Below are positions 52,403 to 64,000 of a DNA stretch of 64,000 bases, piece after piece. The notes under the pieces are model-generated. The model saw only the letters and a program-made list of their open reading frames with translations, was not told the DNA's origin and searched no databases. How positions within the stretch are numbered: the first letter of the stretch is position 1; every line of letters starts with the position of its first letter. The stretch is from Metaphire vulgaris. Taxonomy: Eukaryota > Annelida > Clitellata > Crassiclitellata > Megascolecidae. Location: contig CM030845.1 in assembly GCA_018105865.1 (NCBI GenBank), positions 9,957,390 through 10,021,389 on the forward strand. Direction: 5' to 3'. Both the position numbers and the translations under genes were made by a program.

Positions 52403-52987
52403 CGACAAACTCAATGGGTTCGCTTTTATTTTTAAAAAAAAACGTCCCCTTGTCCTGAGAAGTCAGCAAATAAACGGGTCTGAAATAGTGTTTCAATGTT
52501 CGTTTCATTCATACAACGTCCACAGAACTATAGTCCGTCGGTAACTTACTTTCTTGTGCGCTGACGACCGACATCATATGCACTAGTAAGCCCAAGACAA
52601 GCATCGTCCATTTTGTCGTCGTCGTCATCATCAGATTTGTCATCGTTGGAGCCGAGGTCTTCTATAAAAACTCTGGCTTTTAATCCAATCCTAGCGTGAA
52701 TCGTGCAGTATTTTCAGTCGGTACACCCAAGTGAGTAGGCGAATACCCTCGAGTTGCTCTGCCGTACACCAGCGATCTGTTGTTGCTCCCACAGGCCGCC
52801 GCTTGCTTCTTGCTTGCTTGCTTATTATACGCCCTCGGATGCTGCAGACGCCGCAAAGGGAGAGGAGGGGAGAAAATTGGAAGAGGGAGAGCGGGATGCG
52901 ATTGTATGGCTTTGCCTGGTGTTCTTTGCTTTGCTTATCTGCGAAGCCGAATTTTCGAGCTGTATAGCACTGTCAGCGGAAACGCAG
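52403..52987. other. Unannotated DNA
   Basis: No gene recognised. Short GTCGTCGTC-type runs at about 52610-52630. Confidence 0.4.
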
Positions 52988-52988
52988 G

Positions 52989-53044
<56 letters not shown>
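52988..53044. repeat. (GA)n microsatellite with GAAA interruptions
   Basis: About 57 bp of GA-rich simple repeat. Confidence 0.96.
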
Positions 53045-53047
<3 letters not shown>

Positions 53048-53137
53048 TGTTTGCGATAGCGAACCATTAGGGAAGCCGTACCGTTGACTCCTCGAGAACC
53101 TACCATAATATGTTCGCCTGCTACACTCGGCGTAGGC

Positions 53138-54045
53138 CAAGGACTACTAGATTGTCTGGACGCGTAACTGAAAAAGGAGCTATACTTCAGGGGGCTGGAT
53201 AAATGCAGCCTCCTGTGCATTTGCATGTAATTTTGGACTTTTTCAACTTCCAATTGCTCGGATTCTGTGAAAGCTAAAATTATGAGGTATACACCAATGT
53301 TTTGCATTTTTATCCCTCTTTCAAACCATCCGTGCAAAATTTAATAACAATTGAGATAAGGGTCTACAATCTGGCCTGAAACAGATCTCCCCTCCCAAAA
53401 ATTTTTTTTTATGTTCCAAGCTGTGTTGCTAACATTTTTGAGTGGCAGCCTAACTTTTGTGAACAGCAAAGTTATAGGGGAATGTAATTGGAACAAAATA
53501 AATCAAAAATTTTGAAAATTGGACAATATTTGGTCGAGATATGTTCTTCCTACCCCGAGCACTCTCCTTCCGATAAATTGTCGTTTCGATCAGTTTAGAA
53601 CGATGCTTGTATTTCTTTTATAATTTGCTATATCTCGACCAAATATTGTCCAATTTTCAAAATGTTTGATTTATTTTGTTCCAATTACATTCCCCTACAA
53701 CTTTGCTGTTCACAAAAGTTAGGTTGCCACTCAAAAATTTTATCAACACAGCTTGGAACATTAAAAAAAAATTTTTTTGAGGGGGTTCTGTTTCAGGCCA
53801 GATTGTGGACCCTTATCCCAATTGTTATTAAATTTTGCACGGATGGTTTGAAAGAGGGATAAAAATGCAAAACATTGGTGTATACCTCATAATTTTAGCT
53901 TTCACAGAATCCGAGCAATTGGAAGTTGAAAAAGTCCAAAATTACATGCAAATGCACAGGAGGCTGCATTTATCCAGCCCCCTGAAGTATGGCTCCTTTT
54001 TCAGTTACGCGTCAGTTACGCGTCCAAGCAATCTAGTAGTCCTTG
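53138..54045. repeat. 0.9-kb long inverted repeat (arms of about 410 bp)
   Basis: The arm 53138-53542 and the arm 53630-54045 are inverted copies with few differences. They begin at CAAGGACTACTAGATTG outward and meet at CTCGACCAAATATTG inward, with an 87-bp spacer. The right arm has a small duplication of GTCAGTTACGC. Both arms encode the same meaningless frame in opposite directions. A transcript would fold into a long hairpin. It could be a foldback transposon; no target duplication was identified. Confidence 0.95.
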
Positions 54046-54049
54046 CGTA

Positions 54050-54959
54050 GGCATCAGAATCAGATAGCCCTGAGGCGGAGCGTGCAATGTGCTTCACTGG
54101 CAGACTTTTTGTATGCGGAGAATGATTAGATTAACACGTCAATGTTCGCTTTTTGCCTCTATGGTTTTAGCATATTGGTTGTAAGTCGATACCGGCGCCG
54201 CTAAAGAATATCGATTCTATATAGGCAGGGCGCGATTTGTAGGGGGAAGGGGGATTCCTCCACCACTACCCAACTGCATCCCTCCTACTCCTACTGCTAC
54301 ATCCCCCACCACTACATCCCCCCACTGCTACACTTCCCCAACAACTACATCCCCCAAGCTCGACATATCCCTCCACTGCTCCAGGTCACAAATCGCACCC
54401 TGTATAGGCCTATAGGCCTAAGCTTACAGAACGTTACGAAAACGCTGTACATGTTACGATCAACCATCGGAGAGCAGCCGGGTTGCTTCAATTAGACCGC
54501 ACCATTGATGAATCTGCGCTTTGGTTCGAAGACCAAGCCCATATAATCGTGCTTAGAAATCTGCAGATGAATGTGAAGAACTCCATAGACAGAAAAAGCA
54601 ATTTGAAATAAATTAGTTGGAATCCGATTGAGGATAAATCACTGGTCCTATGAAAAATAGGCCCCTACATCTCTCCACATCATCAGTAGGCCTAATCCAC
54701 ATCTGGACCCAAGTAGGGTAACAAGTATAGAATATATCGTAATTTGTCGTATAACAATAAGATTTTCAAGCATTTTGCACAGAAGCGTTTTTCGACCATC
54801 AATAGGCCTATACTGCAATATTATTTTGTCACTCGACTTAAAATTAGGCTACTTCTGCTATGTCACACAGAACCTTTTCGTATAAAGTTGCATAATAATT
54901 ACCAATTCAAGACTAATCAATATTAATTATTTCCAGAACTCGCTTTTCTAATGCAATAC
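54050..54959. other. Unannotated DNA
   Basis: A CCCCCACCACTACATC-type short tandem run lies at about 54260-54385; nothing else is recognised. Confidence 0.4.
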
Positions 54960-55000
54960 TCTGTCTGTCTGTCTGTCTGTGTCTGTCTGTCTGTCCGTCC

Positions 55001-55062
<62 letters not shown>
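54960..55062. repeat. (GTCT)n then (CT)n microsatellite
   Basis: GTCT units to about 55026, then CT to 55062. Confidence 0.97.
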
Positions 55063-55064
<2 letters not shown>

Positions 55065-56155
55065 TTTGATGACTCGCCGTTGGAGGCTGGCATCATTGCT
55101 GCAATCATTCTACCTACCCCGTCCCTCCCTAAAAATTTTCTCAACGACTTTGCGACAGTCGCGTAAAGCCTGTGGCTGCATGATCCCATCCAGAATAGAT
55201 GGCCCGTGTCCTCCGGTGGCTACGCCAATGGAGACTAGTTCGCTATTCTGAGTCTTTTGTAACCTTTCGATCAAGACTCAAAACCTATCGATTCTCCATT
55301 ACCTATTCGCCATAACCGGAACCGGAAAATCGGAATGACTTATTGGCTCTCGCAAAGAGGAATTGTAATACTATTTCACAGCGACTGCCGATTGATGCCA
55401 AATGGAAAACATTACTAAAACGGCTCCACAGAAGTCCTTTAGTTAGTTATTCACAAAAACTATTTATATAAACACTATTTTGTATGACCTAAGAATTATC
55501 AATATTGTCACCCAAAAATATGCGAACGGTCCAATTCATTTTAAAGTGTCCCTTCTATCACCCTTTGAACTATCTAGGGCCTACTGGTGCATGGCTACAG
55601 GGTGCTTGTCTCAAGTTGTCTGATGACAATTTGCAGTTTTCTGAAGACAGGTTTTCCTCAGTTAGGCATTTGGTTCTTGAGCACTCGCGAAATTTCTGTT
55701 CTTTTCCGTACGTGGCAGCTAACTGTTCTACAGTAAGAGCCCCCCATCTCACTATAGTCATGACCCAACAGCACAAAAATTTCATACTAAAGATTTAGCA
55801 TAGGCCTATAGGCCTACATTAAACGGTCACTGTTATATATTAAAGACTCAATGTTTGGTAAAACCTAGCCTAATGGCCAACATGCTAGTAGCAGCCAATT
55901 TTTCTTTGTCTGAATTTTTTGCCCCTCCAATTTTGTGGGTTGGTTCTGCTCTTTTCCAATACTTGTCAATCTAGCTGCCTTTTCTTAGTTTTTCCATGCT
56001 TTGTTTTTCGTCCATTGAGTGTCATCCGGTTGTCCGCCTCATTTTCTAGATGTCGACTTGTATCTTATGCGATTAGGTATTGAAGCGTCATCGGTTAATT
56101 GATGTTTCTACATATCTACACATGTAGTACGTGGCTCTAGAGAAATTCATGATTG
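55063..56155. other. Unannotated DNA
   Basis: No gene recognised. An open frame of 97 codons at 55505-55798 has no family signature. Repeated TATAGGCCTATAGGCCTA near 55801. Confidence 0.4.
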
Positions 56156-56156
56156 G

Positions 56157-56227
<71 letters not shown>

Positions 56228-56560
56228 CCATCACCACCACCACCACTACACTTCATAGTCCATTAGGACCGTCGGAGCCAACGGTGTAGAAGTGCTCGTT
56301 CTGAGTCGTCCATGACCCTTTCCTTTCTTTGGCCATGTGTGTCGCATTTTGGGTGTCAAGTCCATTCAAGAATATCATTGATCCATCTTCTCTAATTTGG
56401 TCTTCCTCTTTTTCGCATACCATCTGATCTTCCCATCATCACTGTCTTTATTAGTCTTTCATCCCTCATTCTGCAGATGTGTCCAAATATTGATAACTTT
56501 CTGTCTTTAATTGATCTTCTCCATAACAGTCTTTGTTCGTCTCAGGTCTTTGCGAACGGT
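56156..56560 (-). mobile_element. RTE-like retrotransposon 3' end with (GAT)n tail
   Basis: On the minus strand, from about 56560 downward, the frame reads LSIFGHICRMRDERLIKTVM and RKRGRPN, then RWINDI. This is the conserved C-terminal (F)GH(x)nR and KRGRP block of RTE-type elements. It is followed by a stop and a GAT microsatellite (56156-56226), typical of RTE tails. One internal stop is present. Confidence 0.8.
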
Positions 56561-57064
56561 AGCATGATTGGAATGGATTGTCTATAGGGTTGTAACTTTT
56601 CCGGAAAAATAGAATGCCCGGAATTTTTCCGGAATTATTCCGGAAACTTTCTAGCATACAAATTGTTAGAGGTTAACATATAGCAGTGGACAAAGGAAAT
56701 TACCACAGCTAAAATACGAAGTTTTATTATATGTTTTGGCACATATCGCTAAAACACAATTATTAAATAAACCGCCAAAATCTGTTATCAAGGTGTCTTA
56801 GCAACTAATCTCTATACCGATTTCTGATAAAAAATAAAAACCTTTTATAAGTTGACCATGATATGAAATTTCACGAATGTCATACTGTGGCAATTACTTT
56901 TGACTGCTATGTATGCTGTTAATTAGCCCTCATTTCAGTCAAATTAGGTGACATTAGGAAAATAAATTAATAAAAGCATTTTACAGCTATACTATAACAA
57001 TACTGACTCTACAATTTTAGCTTTGTTGTTAACAAATGCCTAACAAATGAATATATAGTAATAC
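56561..57064. other. Unannotated AT-rich DNA
   Basis: A run of short inverted TTTTTCCGGAA units lies at 56597-56648 and may be a transposon end; the partner was not found. Confidence 0.4.
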
Positions 57065-57120
57065 TGAAATAGTAATAATTAATAATAATAATATTAATAA
57101 TAATAATAATAATAATAATA

Positions 57121-57168
<48 letters not shown>
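57065..57168. repeat. AAT then ATT microsatellite (self-complementary)
   Basis: AAT units up to about 57120 followed by ATT units form an inverted simple repeat. Confidence 0.96.
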
Positions 57169-57169
<1 letters not shown>

Positions 57170-57179
57170 GGCCTAGCTA

Positions 57180-57812
57180 TCAACAAATTGCAATCAATAC
57201 AAAATGCACTTGCTCGTGCTGTTACTAAGTCACCTAAATTCTCCCATATTTCACCCATACTAAAATCATTACATTGGCTTAAAATAACTGAACGTATCCA
57301 ATATAAGATAATAACACTTACACATAGCTCACTTCAGTCATCAAAACCTGTCTACCTTAAGTCACTATTAACCCCTCAGCCTCCTCGACCCACACGTTCG
57401 TCATCTCATCTCACTCTGTCACGCCCGCTAAATCAATCATCCCTGAAAATTTGCAACCGTGCCTTCTCATACGCTGCACCTGAACTCTGGAACTCGATCC
57501 CAGCTTCCCTTCGCACACTTGGACACTTTCAAACAATAAAATCTGAGTGCCCCTTTTCCTATAATTCCTGCACTATATCCTCAAGTCTTCAGGTCTAAGC
57601 TTAAATCCTTCCTGTTTCTTAAATCATTTCCGCCATAGCTGTAACAACCTAGCCTCACTGCCCTTCGGATATTGACTATTGCCTGGCTGATCCCACACCT
57701 TTCCTATAGCTATTTTAAGAGAGGCTGAGCGCCTAAGAATAAGCAGCTACTGTTGTACTGCTTTCCAAGGCGCTATAGAAATCCACGAGATTTTACTTTA
57801 CTTTACTTAATT
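57180..57812 (+). mobile_element. CR1/L2-like retrotransposon, 3' fragment
   Basis: The frame 57188-57598 starts MQSIQNALARAVTKSPKFSH and continues ILKSLHWLKITERIQYKIIT and ELWNSIPASLRTLG. The 3' part, AAGGCGCTATAGAAATCCACGAG with TTTAC units, is complete. It is the best copy of this family in the window and lacks everything upstream of the last RT blocks. Confidence 0.9.
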
Positions 57813-58169
57813 TAACTTAAAGCTGCGTAGGCTTTAGTTCTTTGATATTTCGACGATGGCAACACTGGACGGGATGGCCGGCGGAGACCAACTGAATGAA
57901 GTCTGGTATTAAAGTCTATGGCAAAGAGTGCGGGGTATTATTCCTCCAAGTGCGGAGGCGATCGTCAATGGAAATATTATCGCTGTAATTTTTCATCGCA
58001 AAATGTCAAAAAAAGACTGGAAAAAGCAGTTATTGCGGATGAAGCAGCTTGCCGATCAGAATCTCGGCAGGTAAATGCATTGGCGAACGTGTTGTCAGTT
58101 GAACGAGTAGCAATCTTCTGCCCTTTAATACGACAATTAACCCCTCATCTGGACTGTCGTGATATGATA
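57813..58169. other. Unannotated DNA
   Basis: An open frame of 85 codons at 57918-58175 is not recognised. Confidence 0.35.
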
Positions 58170-58242
58170 TGGTGATGATGATGATGATGATGATGGTGAT
58201 GATGACGACGACGACGATGATGATAGTAGTAGTAGTAGTAGC

Positions 58243-58274
<32 letters not shown>

Positions 58275-58300
58275 CAGCAGCAGCAGCAGTAGTAATAATA
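58170..58300. repeat. (GAT)n and (AGT)n compound microsatellite
   Basis: GAT and GAC units followed by AGT and AGC units. Confidence 0.97.
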
Positions 58301-58745
58301 AGTACCGGTAATAGTAAATTAGTAATGATAATAACTGGGTCTAGAGTGGTTCAGTCAGTCTAATGTGTCAAATGTGAGAATATTTATTCACTATTTACTG
58401 TAGTCAAATGTATGTTCCTTATATAGACGTGACTTAATGGACGAAAGAAGAACCCCACAGATCTTGAAGCCATAATAGCAGAATATTTAGACATGCAGAC
58501 ATTTTGACACCCAACCAACAAGATCTTTTCCTGGAATAATAAAAGGCTACATTATTTGCTCGTTCCAGCAATCTCATTTACCTCTATCAGAGTATGTGCA
58601 GCACTATCAGAACCGCTGTATTCTCTACAGCCACACATCTGAGATTATGTGTTATATTATTATGCAGCTATTTGCACAATTATTATAATACATTAAATCA
58701 GAATGGACAAGATAGGCAATTATAATAACAGTATTTATATTATTA

Positions 58746-59297
58746 CTAGAAAGGCTCGCTTCGCTCGCGCTCGCTTCGCTCGCAGTGCAGGATAATACTA
58801 ATCCAATACCTATACCTAATACCCAATCATTGAATTCATGCTGAAGAACATTTCAATGATGTACTGTACATACGCCACCTAGCCAAGCTCTGCGCCACGT
58901 AATAATTAGGCCTATGTACGTTAAAATCACGCAACTGTGGCCATTTGTGACGCTGTACACGTATTTTTTGTGTACGCTAAAATGTACGTTAAAATTGCTG
59001 CGAACAATTGTTACCAATAGCAACGTCGTCGCACGCCCAGCCCTCTGATGCTGCAATGACTCGACTAAACCGGTTCTACGAACAATTGTTACCAATAGCA
59101 ACGTCGCTTTCGAACATCGTCCACCAACGCATCGCGACGTAAGGACTAAACGGTCTAAACCGTCTACCAATAGTCAACGCTCGCCCACGAACGCATCGCG
59201 ACGTAAGGACTAAACGGTCTAAACCGTCTAGCAATAGTCAACCAATCAGAACGCTTGAAGGTAACAGACATACAGATAACGATCTTAATATTATAGA
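58746..59297 (-). mobile_element. Non-autonomous Helitron, copy B
   Basis: On the minus strand it starts TCTATAATATTAAGATCG and ends GCGAGCGAAGCGAGCCTTTCTAG-like, with a duplicated GCGAGC block. It is flanked by A and T. Compared with copy A (50474-51016) it has a short insertion (GTACTGTACATA) and some block rearrangements. No ORF of note. Confidence 0.87.
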
Positions 59298-59936
59298 TTT
59301 ACAGATGTGACAATAATTAGTACAGAGGTTAACTATTAATTGGATAATCTAGAAGAATAATTGTCATTTTACATTGTAACTTAAGCACTCCATCTAAATT
59401 TGTTTAATTATATAGATTTTTGTACTTTGTTCCCAAAGAACTTATGGTATTTTCTTTTCTTTTTTTGGTATTTTCTTATGGTATTGTCTTATCCTCTGAT
59501 TGGCTGAGTGAGACTCAAATCTAATGTGTCTTACAGAGCATTCTGATCTGTGAGCCAAATAAATAGTATTGATTCTGTCACTTTCTATCCCTTTAAATTG
59601 TATGAATAGCTTTAGAAATCTAAAAGCATTACTGCCTTCTGTAAACTTTTGAATGATTAGTGGATTTTCATTGCTTATTATGATGTGCATCTGGCTTCGG
59701 TTTAGATAGCTTTATTCAATATGAGAACTGGCTTTCAATCTCTTGCGGCCATTTATATCTGTGTCTTGCATTTGTTCTTAATTTAATATTATTTCCTCAC
59801 AATGACTTCACCATTGCCACCTCAGTAAGCTAATTTTCTGATTTAAAATTGAATCTGAATTTGAGGTATTTGACACCTCAAATCAAGAGCATGCACTTAT
59901 CCGTTAGCATGGTGTGGAGCTTGATTGTTGTTCACA
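59298..59936. other. Unannotated AT-rich DNA
   Basis: No gene or clear repeat except a short TGGTATTTTCTT duplication near 59446. Confidence 0.4.
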
Positions 59937-60197
59937 GGTCATTTGGTCACACTGACAATTGGTCATAGGGATGATTGGTCAACAGACAATTGGTCACAAA
60001 TGATTTGTCAAAGACACTTGAGAGATTTAATTATAAATTTAAAATAAGTTACGAAATTTGCCTAATATTTTACTTAATGAAAAATGACCAAAATCATTTG
60101 ATGTTAATGGTTTACTTAAAATGATACCAGTAAATGAGCAAGCACACGTAAACATGTTAGAACAGCTGTTTGTCCACAGGTTTCTATGGCTCTTTTT

Positions 60198-60444
60198 CAG
60201 AGTTATTCAATTAAATTTTATAATGGCCCAAATTTTTTATGCCCATGGGCCAGGTAAATTTATTTCCTAGTTACTAAACCATAGTTCATAAATAATAGAA
60301 AACAGATAAGTTGAAAGCAGGATATTAAAAAAATATTTGTTAAGTATTAGAAAAGAGTTATTTATCATTTCAGTATCTTCGCAGGCCATTTCAACCCGAC
60401 CATGGGCTGGATCTGGCCCATGGGCCACCGTTTGAATACCCCTG
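60198..60444. mobile_element. hAT-like MITE, relative of 2025-2659
   Basis: CAGAGTTATTCAATTAAAT and GTTTGAATACCCCTG ends; CTCTTTTT and CTCTCTGT flanks match at six of eight. The GGGCC and CCCATGGGCC blocks lie in the same positions as in 2025-2659. Confidence 0.7.
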
Positions 60445-60839
60445 CTCTCTGTATTCTTTCCCTGAGATGACAATAAGGGTTTATTTAAACATGGTGTCTG
60501 TTCTTTTCTTTCATTTCACAACAGCTTTCTTGCAAGTGATGGCAGGGTTCACTTTGTGGTTATGTTCAGCATTATACTCTTCCAGTATTTGCAATCCTTC
60601 CACCAAAATAGTTGCTTTGCATTTTAAGCTTTGCCATTTTAGCATCACCCAACTACTTTTCCTTCCATCTTTGTTCTAGGTTACAGTATTCATAACCTTT
60701 GAAAGTGATGGTTTGTTTTTCACATTTTGACCTACCGTAAATTTCCAAAATTTCCATTACTTAGTCAAATATGTTATTAAGTTATAACTTCTTTATAACA
60801 ATTTGCACATATCAAAGCAAGGTATATGCATTTATAGCC

Positions 60840-61326
60840 ATAATATAGGATCAGCTCGGCTGATATTTGGCACGAGATGGAATGAACACGTGACTCTGCT
60901 ACTATGGGATTACCTTCACCGGCTCCGGATTCCGGAGCGAATAATCTTCTTCAAGTGTTGTTGGCTAACGTCTCAGGCGTTGAATGACCCTTTCTGCCCA
61001 GATTATTTATCGTGTCTGATCAGCAAGCCTACGTTGTCCGATCGGCGCTCGCAGCTTCAATCAAGTAGCCATCTTCAATTAGTGGTCCCCCCTCCGTCCA
61101 AGAAGGCGGTTTTCGGGGACAGGTCCTTCTCGAGGGGCAATCCGGGGCTGTGGAACTCACTGCCGAAGATTGTGACAATGGCAACCTCCCCAGAACTGTT
61201 TACTAAGCATCTTAAGACGCATTTATTTAATATTTCCTACGGTGTCTCCGCGGTGTCTCGTCTCTTAACAAGGGCTCTTGACTTTAGCCTTCACTATGCT
61301 TACTGTGCTTTATAAATTGTCATTAA
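60840..61326 (+). mobile_element. CR1/L2-like retrotransposon 3' fragment
   Basis: RLIFGTRWNEHVTLLLWDYL, then HRLRIPERIIFFK and GNPGLWNSLPKIV. It is the same subfamily as 32850-33410, open to the stop at 61313-61315, with an AAT tail at 61327-61439. Confidence 0.87.
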
Positions 61327-61440
<114 letters not shown>

Positions 61441-61817
61441 GGAAACCAAGTGCTTTGGGACCAATTGTATTGTGACCAATATGTGTGACCAAGTGTTGTA
61501 TGGCCAATTGTATTGTGATCAAATGACCTATGACTAGTAGTCTTACAAAGGTGAATATGCTAAGTGTATCTGTGTTTTGACATGCCAGTAGTGATAAACA
61601 GTAAAGCTGTTGGAAGTGGCTACTTACCAGGAGGAACCACCACAATAAATGCCTTACAATCAGCCCATATAAAGTGACAATCAGTGGTTGATTTAAGAAA
61701 AAGCAGTTGGGTTGGACAACTCCTGTCCCCAATTTTTTAAAAAGACCGATGGGGTCGTCTGCTAACCATTGGGAAGGGAATCTCCAAGATCAAGCAAATT
61801 GGACTTTGGTAACAGTC

Positions 61818-62078
61818 CAGAGCCGTAGCTAGAGTATTGGCACCCAGGGTAAAGTATACATTTTTGTCCCAACAGTTGAAACTGAAAAATTGAATTTGTG
61901 ATGACCTTTTTTATTTTGCTTATTAAAGTAGTGCAGAAAGTGGGTGATGACTTTTTGCTTGTCATACTGGCAATACCTTCAATGGGCATTAAAATTGTTA
62001 CAACCATGGTTTCTGCCCCCCTCCCAGTTGGCGCCCGGGACAGCTTGCCCACCCTGACCACACCTAACTATGGCTCCA
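61818..62078. mobile_element. hAT-like MITE, CAGAGCCGTAGCTAG ends
   Basis: CAGAGCCGTAGCTAG and CTAACTATGGCTCCA are imperfect inverted ends; TAACAGTC at 61810-61817 and 62079-62086 is a perfect 8-bp duplication. Two plus-strand motifs, GATGACCTTTTTTATTTTGC (61899-61920) and GATGACTTTTTGCTTGTCAT (61946-61965). A start of the same family is seen at 14911. Confidence 0.88.
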
Positions 62079-62243
62079 TAACAGTCACAGGAGTTCCTGT
62101 AGGTTAAGAATGGCAGGAGTAAATTGCTTAAAGCAGATGCCTCTTTCATTACTTCAAAAAATTGCATGAAAATAATAAAATTACAAATGAATAATGATTT
62201 TGGTAAATTTAGAGATATGTAATGATAAATTGCAACTAAGCCA

Positions 62244-62247
<4 letters not shown>

Positions 62248-62282
<35 letters not shown>
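62248..62282. repeat. (ATT)n microsatellite
   Basis: About 35 bp of ATT. Confidence 0.95.
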
Positions 62283-62599
62283 GTGTTACCTACTCTTATG
62301 GCATTTATGGCAATACAGCTAAATGGTTTGCCAGCTTCTGTTACAATATTTACTAGTGCTGAATCTTATATGCATGTGATAATAGTAAATTCAATTAATA
62401 ATCAGTAAGAAGGGACTCCCTGCTTATGGTTGCTACTATTGCTACTCTCATATATGAAGAGTTGGCACACTGTCAGCATCTCATATAATGTACCCTGCTG
62501 AAACAATAACAAGACTAGTCTGCTTCAGTACTATTTATATTGCTGACATTTAATATGCATGATATATTTTCCTGCCGGTACACTTAATGGTGAAAGCAT

Positions 62600-63640
62600 T
62601 GTTACGTTTCCATGGTGGTTTTAGAATCAGTGGAAAGCTCATCAACAACTTACAGCATACAGATGCCATTGTCTTACTGACAGCATCACAGGCCAAGCTG
62701 CAAGAGCTAGTGAAACATATTGAATCAGCAGCAAAATAGCTAAACATGAAAATTGATGCAAATACCAAAATAATGACCAGCACTAATGAAACATGAATGA
62801 TGAATCAGTGAAGGTGATTTTTTTCTACTTAGGTAGCAAATTTAATCAAGATTCAGATGACCAGAAAATATAAAGACTAGTTTGGCTATCGGCCAATAAT
62901 CATTATCACACTGATAAAGCATGGGAAAGTTGATCAGTTAGTATTGAGACCAAGATCTGATCAAAACTCTCGTATGGACTGTAGTAACCTATGGTTGTAA
63001 AATATGGACCCTAACGAAAGAAGAGCAATGTATCCAAGCATTTGAAAATAGATGTATCAGGAAATTGCTGTGAATTATATGGGCTAGAGAGGTCACAAAC
63101 ATAGAGCTCTACAGCAGGGGCCAGTAACCTTTTGGACAGCGAGGGCCAAATTGCTATGGCAGTGTCTATCTGAGGGCCACGGCAGTGTCTGTCAAGGGCC
63201 ATGTAATAAAATAATTCTTCAACAGGCCCAAAAAAGCTTTAAAGTTTATGTTTTTTAGAAAAATATTGCTGGAAAAAGTTCAAAAGTTCTCCAAAAATAT
63301 ACATTTCAAATGCAAAAAATTAGCGATGACCTGTTTTACCCAAAAAAGCTGAGGAGGCCGGAGGGCCAGATTAAACTCACCAGTGGGCTGGATGTGGCCC
63401 ATGGGCCATAGGTTGCCAATCCAGATTTACAGGATGGCCAATACCCCACTTGTGAATTACTGAACCACATTAAAACCCACAAACTTGCTGCTTTGGCCAT
63501 GTAATAAGAAACAGCAAAGACACTGGAAGGATCTGTGATGACAGGACTAGTAGAAGGCACAAGCAAACATGGCAGACGAAATATGTAACATCACTATGTG
63601 GAGTGGCCTTTCTAGATCCCACATTTTTTGCACAGTTCAG
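62600..63640 (+). mobile_element. RTE-like retrotransposon, degraded RT C-terminal part, split
   Basis: The plus strand reads, with stops and frameshifts, ISGKLINNLQHTDAIVLLT (where an active RT has an Asp-Asp pair), LQELVKHIESAAK, then YLGSKF, TYGCKIWTLTKEEQ and LAAFGHVIRNSKDT. These are the palm and downstream blocks of RTE-type RT in the right order. TDA in place of YADD shows the catalytic centre is lost. A MITE (63115-63424) is inserted between the TKEEQ and FGH blocks. Confidence 0.85.
63115..63424. mobile_element. hAT-like MITE, relative of 26968-28394
   Basis: It starts CAGGGGCCAGTAACC and ends GGTTGCCAATCCAG, and shares the GGACAGCGAGGGCCAAATTG and GGCTGGATGTGGCCC blocks with 26968-28394. 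CTCTACAG and ATTTACAG flank it (six of eight). One motif GCGATGACCTGTTTTACCC at 63323. Confidence 0.85.
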
Positions 63641-63827
63641 TACAGAACTCAATGGATGTCACGCATTTGCAGAGCCAACAACCACTTGAGATAATGGCAT
63701 GTGGTATATGATAATATGCATGATAATGATAAAATATCTTGAATTAAGTGGCAGGCAATGACTTAACCGAGCTAGCTTGGAATTGAAAATGTTATGATTA
63801 CCTGATTACCATAATTATGAGCTGAAT

Positions 63828-64000
63828 TGTCTACAGTTGGTGCAGAACACACCTGCAAGGCCTGTCTTTGGCACTCGATGTCTTGGCCACATCACTCCAC
63901 TGACTTTTGGAAGAAAATGAAGCTTTTATGAGAGCAGGAAATTTGCAGAATGCATTGCTGATCACATGGCAAAGTTCCAAACTATTTGTGACACGATTCA
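63828..64000 (+). mobile_element. CR1/L2-like fragment, runs off the window
   Basis: ELNCLQLVQNTPARPVFGTR and the following GHITPLTF match the start of the block seen at 32880-33000 and 60840. The right end lies outside the window. Confidence 0.7.

Noticed and set aside
52825..54050. Two copies of a 60-70-residue protein on opposite strands
   Set aside because: They are the same non-coding sequence read from the two arms of the long hairpin; no domain is seen.
55505..55798. Gene of 97 codons
   Set aside because: No recognisable domain, no splice partners and no neighbouring coding signal.

Overview
The window is nuclear DNA of an animal. It has spliced genes with GT-AG introns, long introns full of microsatellites, and dense short DNA transposons, Helitrons and non-LTR retrotransposon tails. 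The protein families (LSM7, a class 2 coronin), a Ty3/gypsy element of the Mag/SURL type and the repeat style suggest a marine invertebrate, perhaps a deuterostome such as an echinoderm or hemichordate. The species assignment is inference and weak.

Three host genes can be assembled, all on the + strand. (1) LSM7, 2773-4147, three visible coding exons; the first exon with the start codon is not located. (2) A coronin-2A/2B-like gene, 11631-29316, 12 coding exons whose phases all agree (about 893 residues). It has the WD40 propeller, a very long linker and a C-terminal coiled coil. Its introns hold many hAT-like MITEs, two larger hAT-type elements and long simple repeats. (3) A single-pass membrane protein, 33763-38881, eight exons with consistent phases (about 337 residues). 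It has a signal peptide, nine N-glycosylation sequons, one EGF-like module, one transmembrane helix and an acidic tail; I do not recognise the family.

The rest is mostly repeats. 1-2700 and 4400-11600 hold MITEs, a possible Merlin-type remnant and SINE-like pieces. 29.4-34.5 kb holds CR1/L2-like 3' fragments. 39.3-42 kb is quiet intergenic DNA. 43.8-49.0 kb is a three-level nest: a young Ty3/gypsy retrotransposon with identical 183-bp LTRs, inside a CAGTGGCGTAGC MITE, inside another MITE, each with its own target duplication. 49-64 kb holds two related non-autonomous Helitrons, a 0.9-kb perfect-looking hairpin, more MITEs and degraded CR1-like and RTE-like pieces.

The most interesting pattern is not a gene. 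A short motif close to GACCTTTTTTGCTTGTCA recurs about twenty times, on both strands, inside short transposon families whose terminal repeats differ. A second pattern is the strong excess of the palindrome TAGGCCTA outside the host exons. I found no operon-like or defence-like gene system. All family calls are from recognition of motifs and remembered family features; no database search was run.
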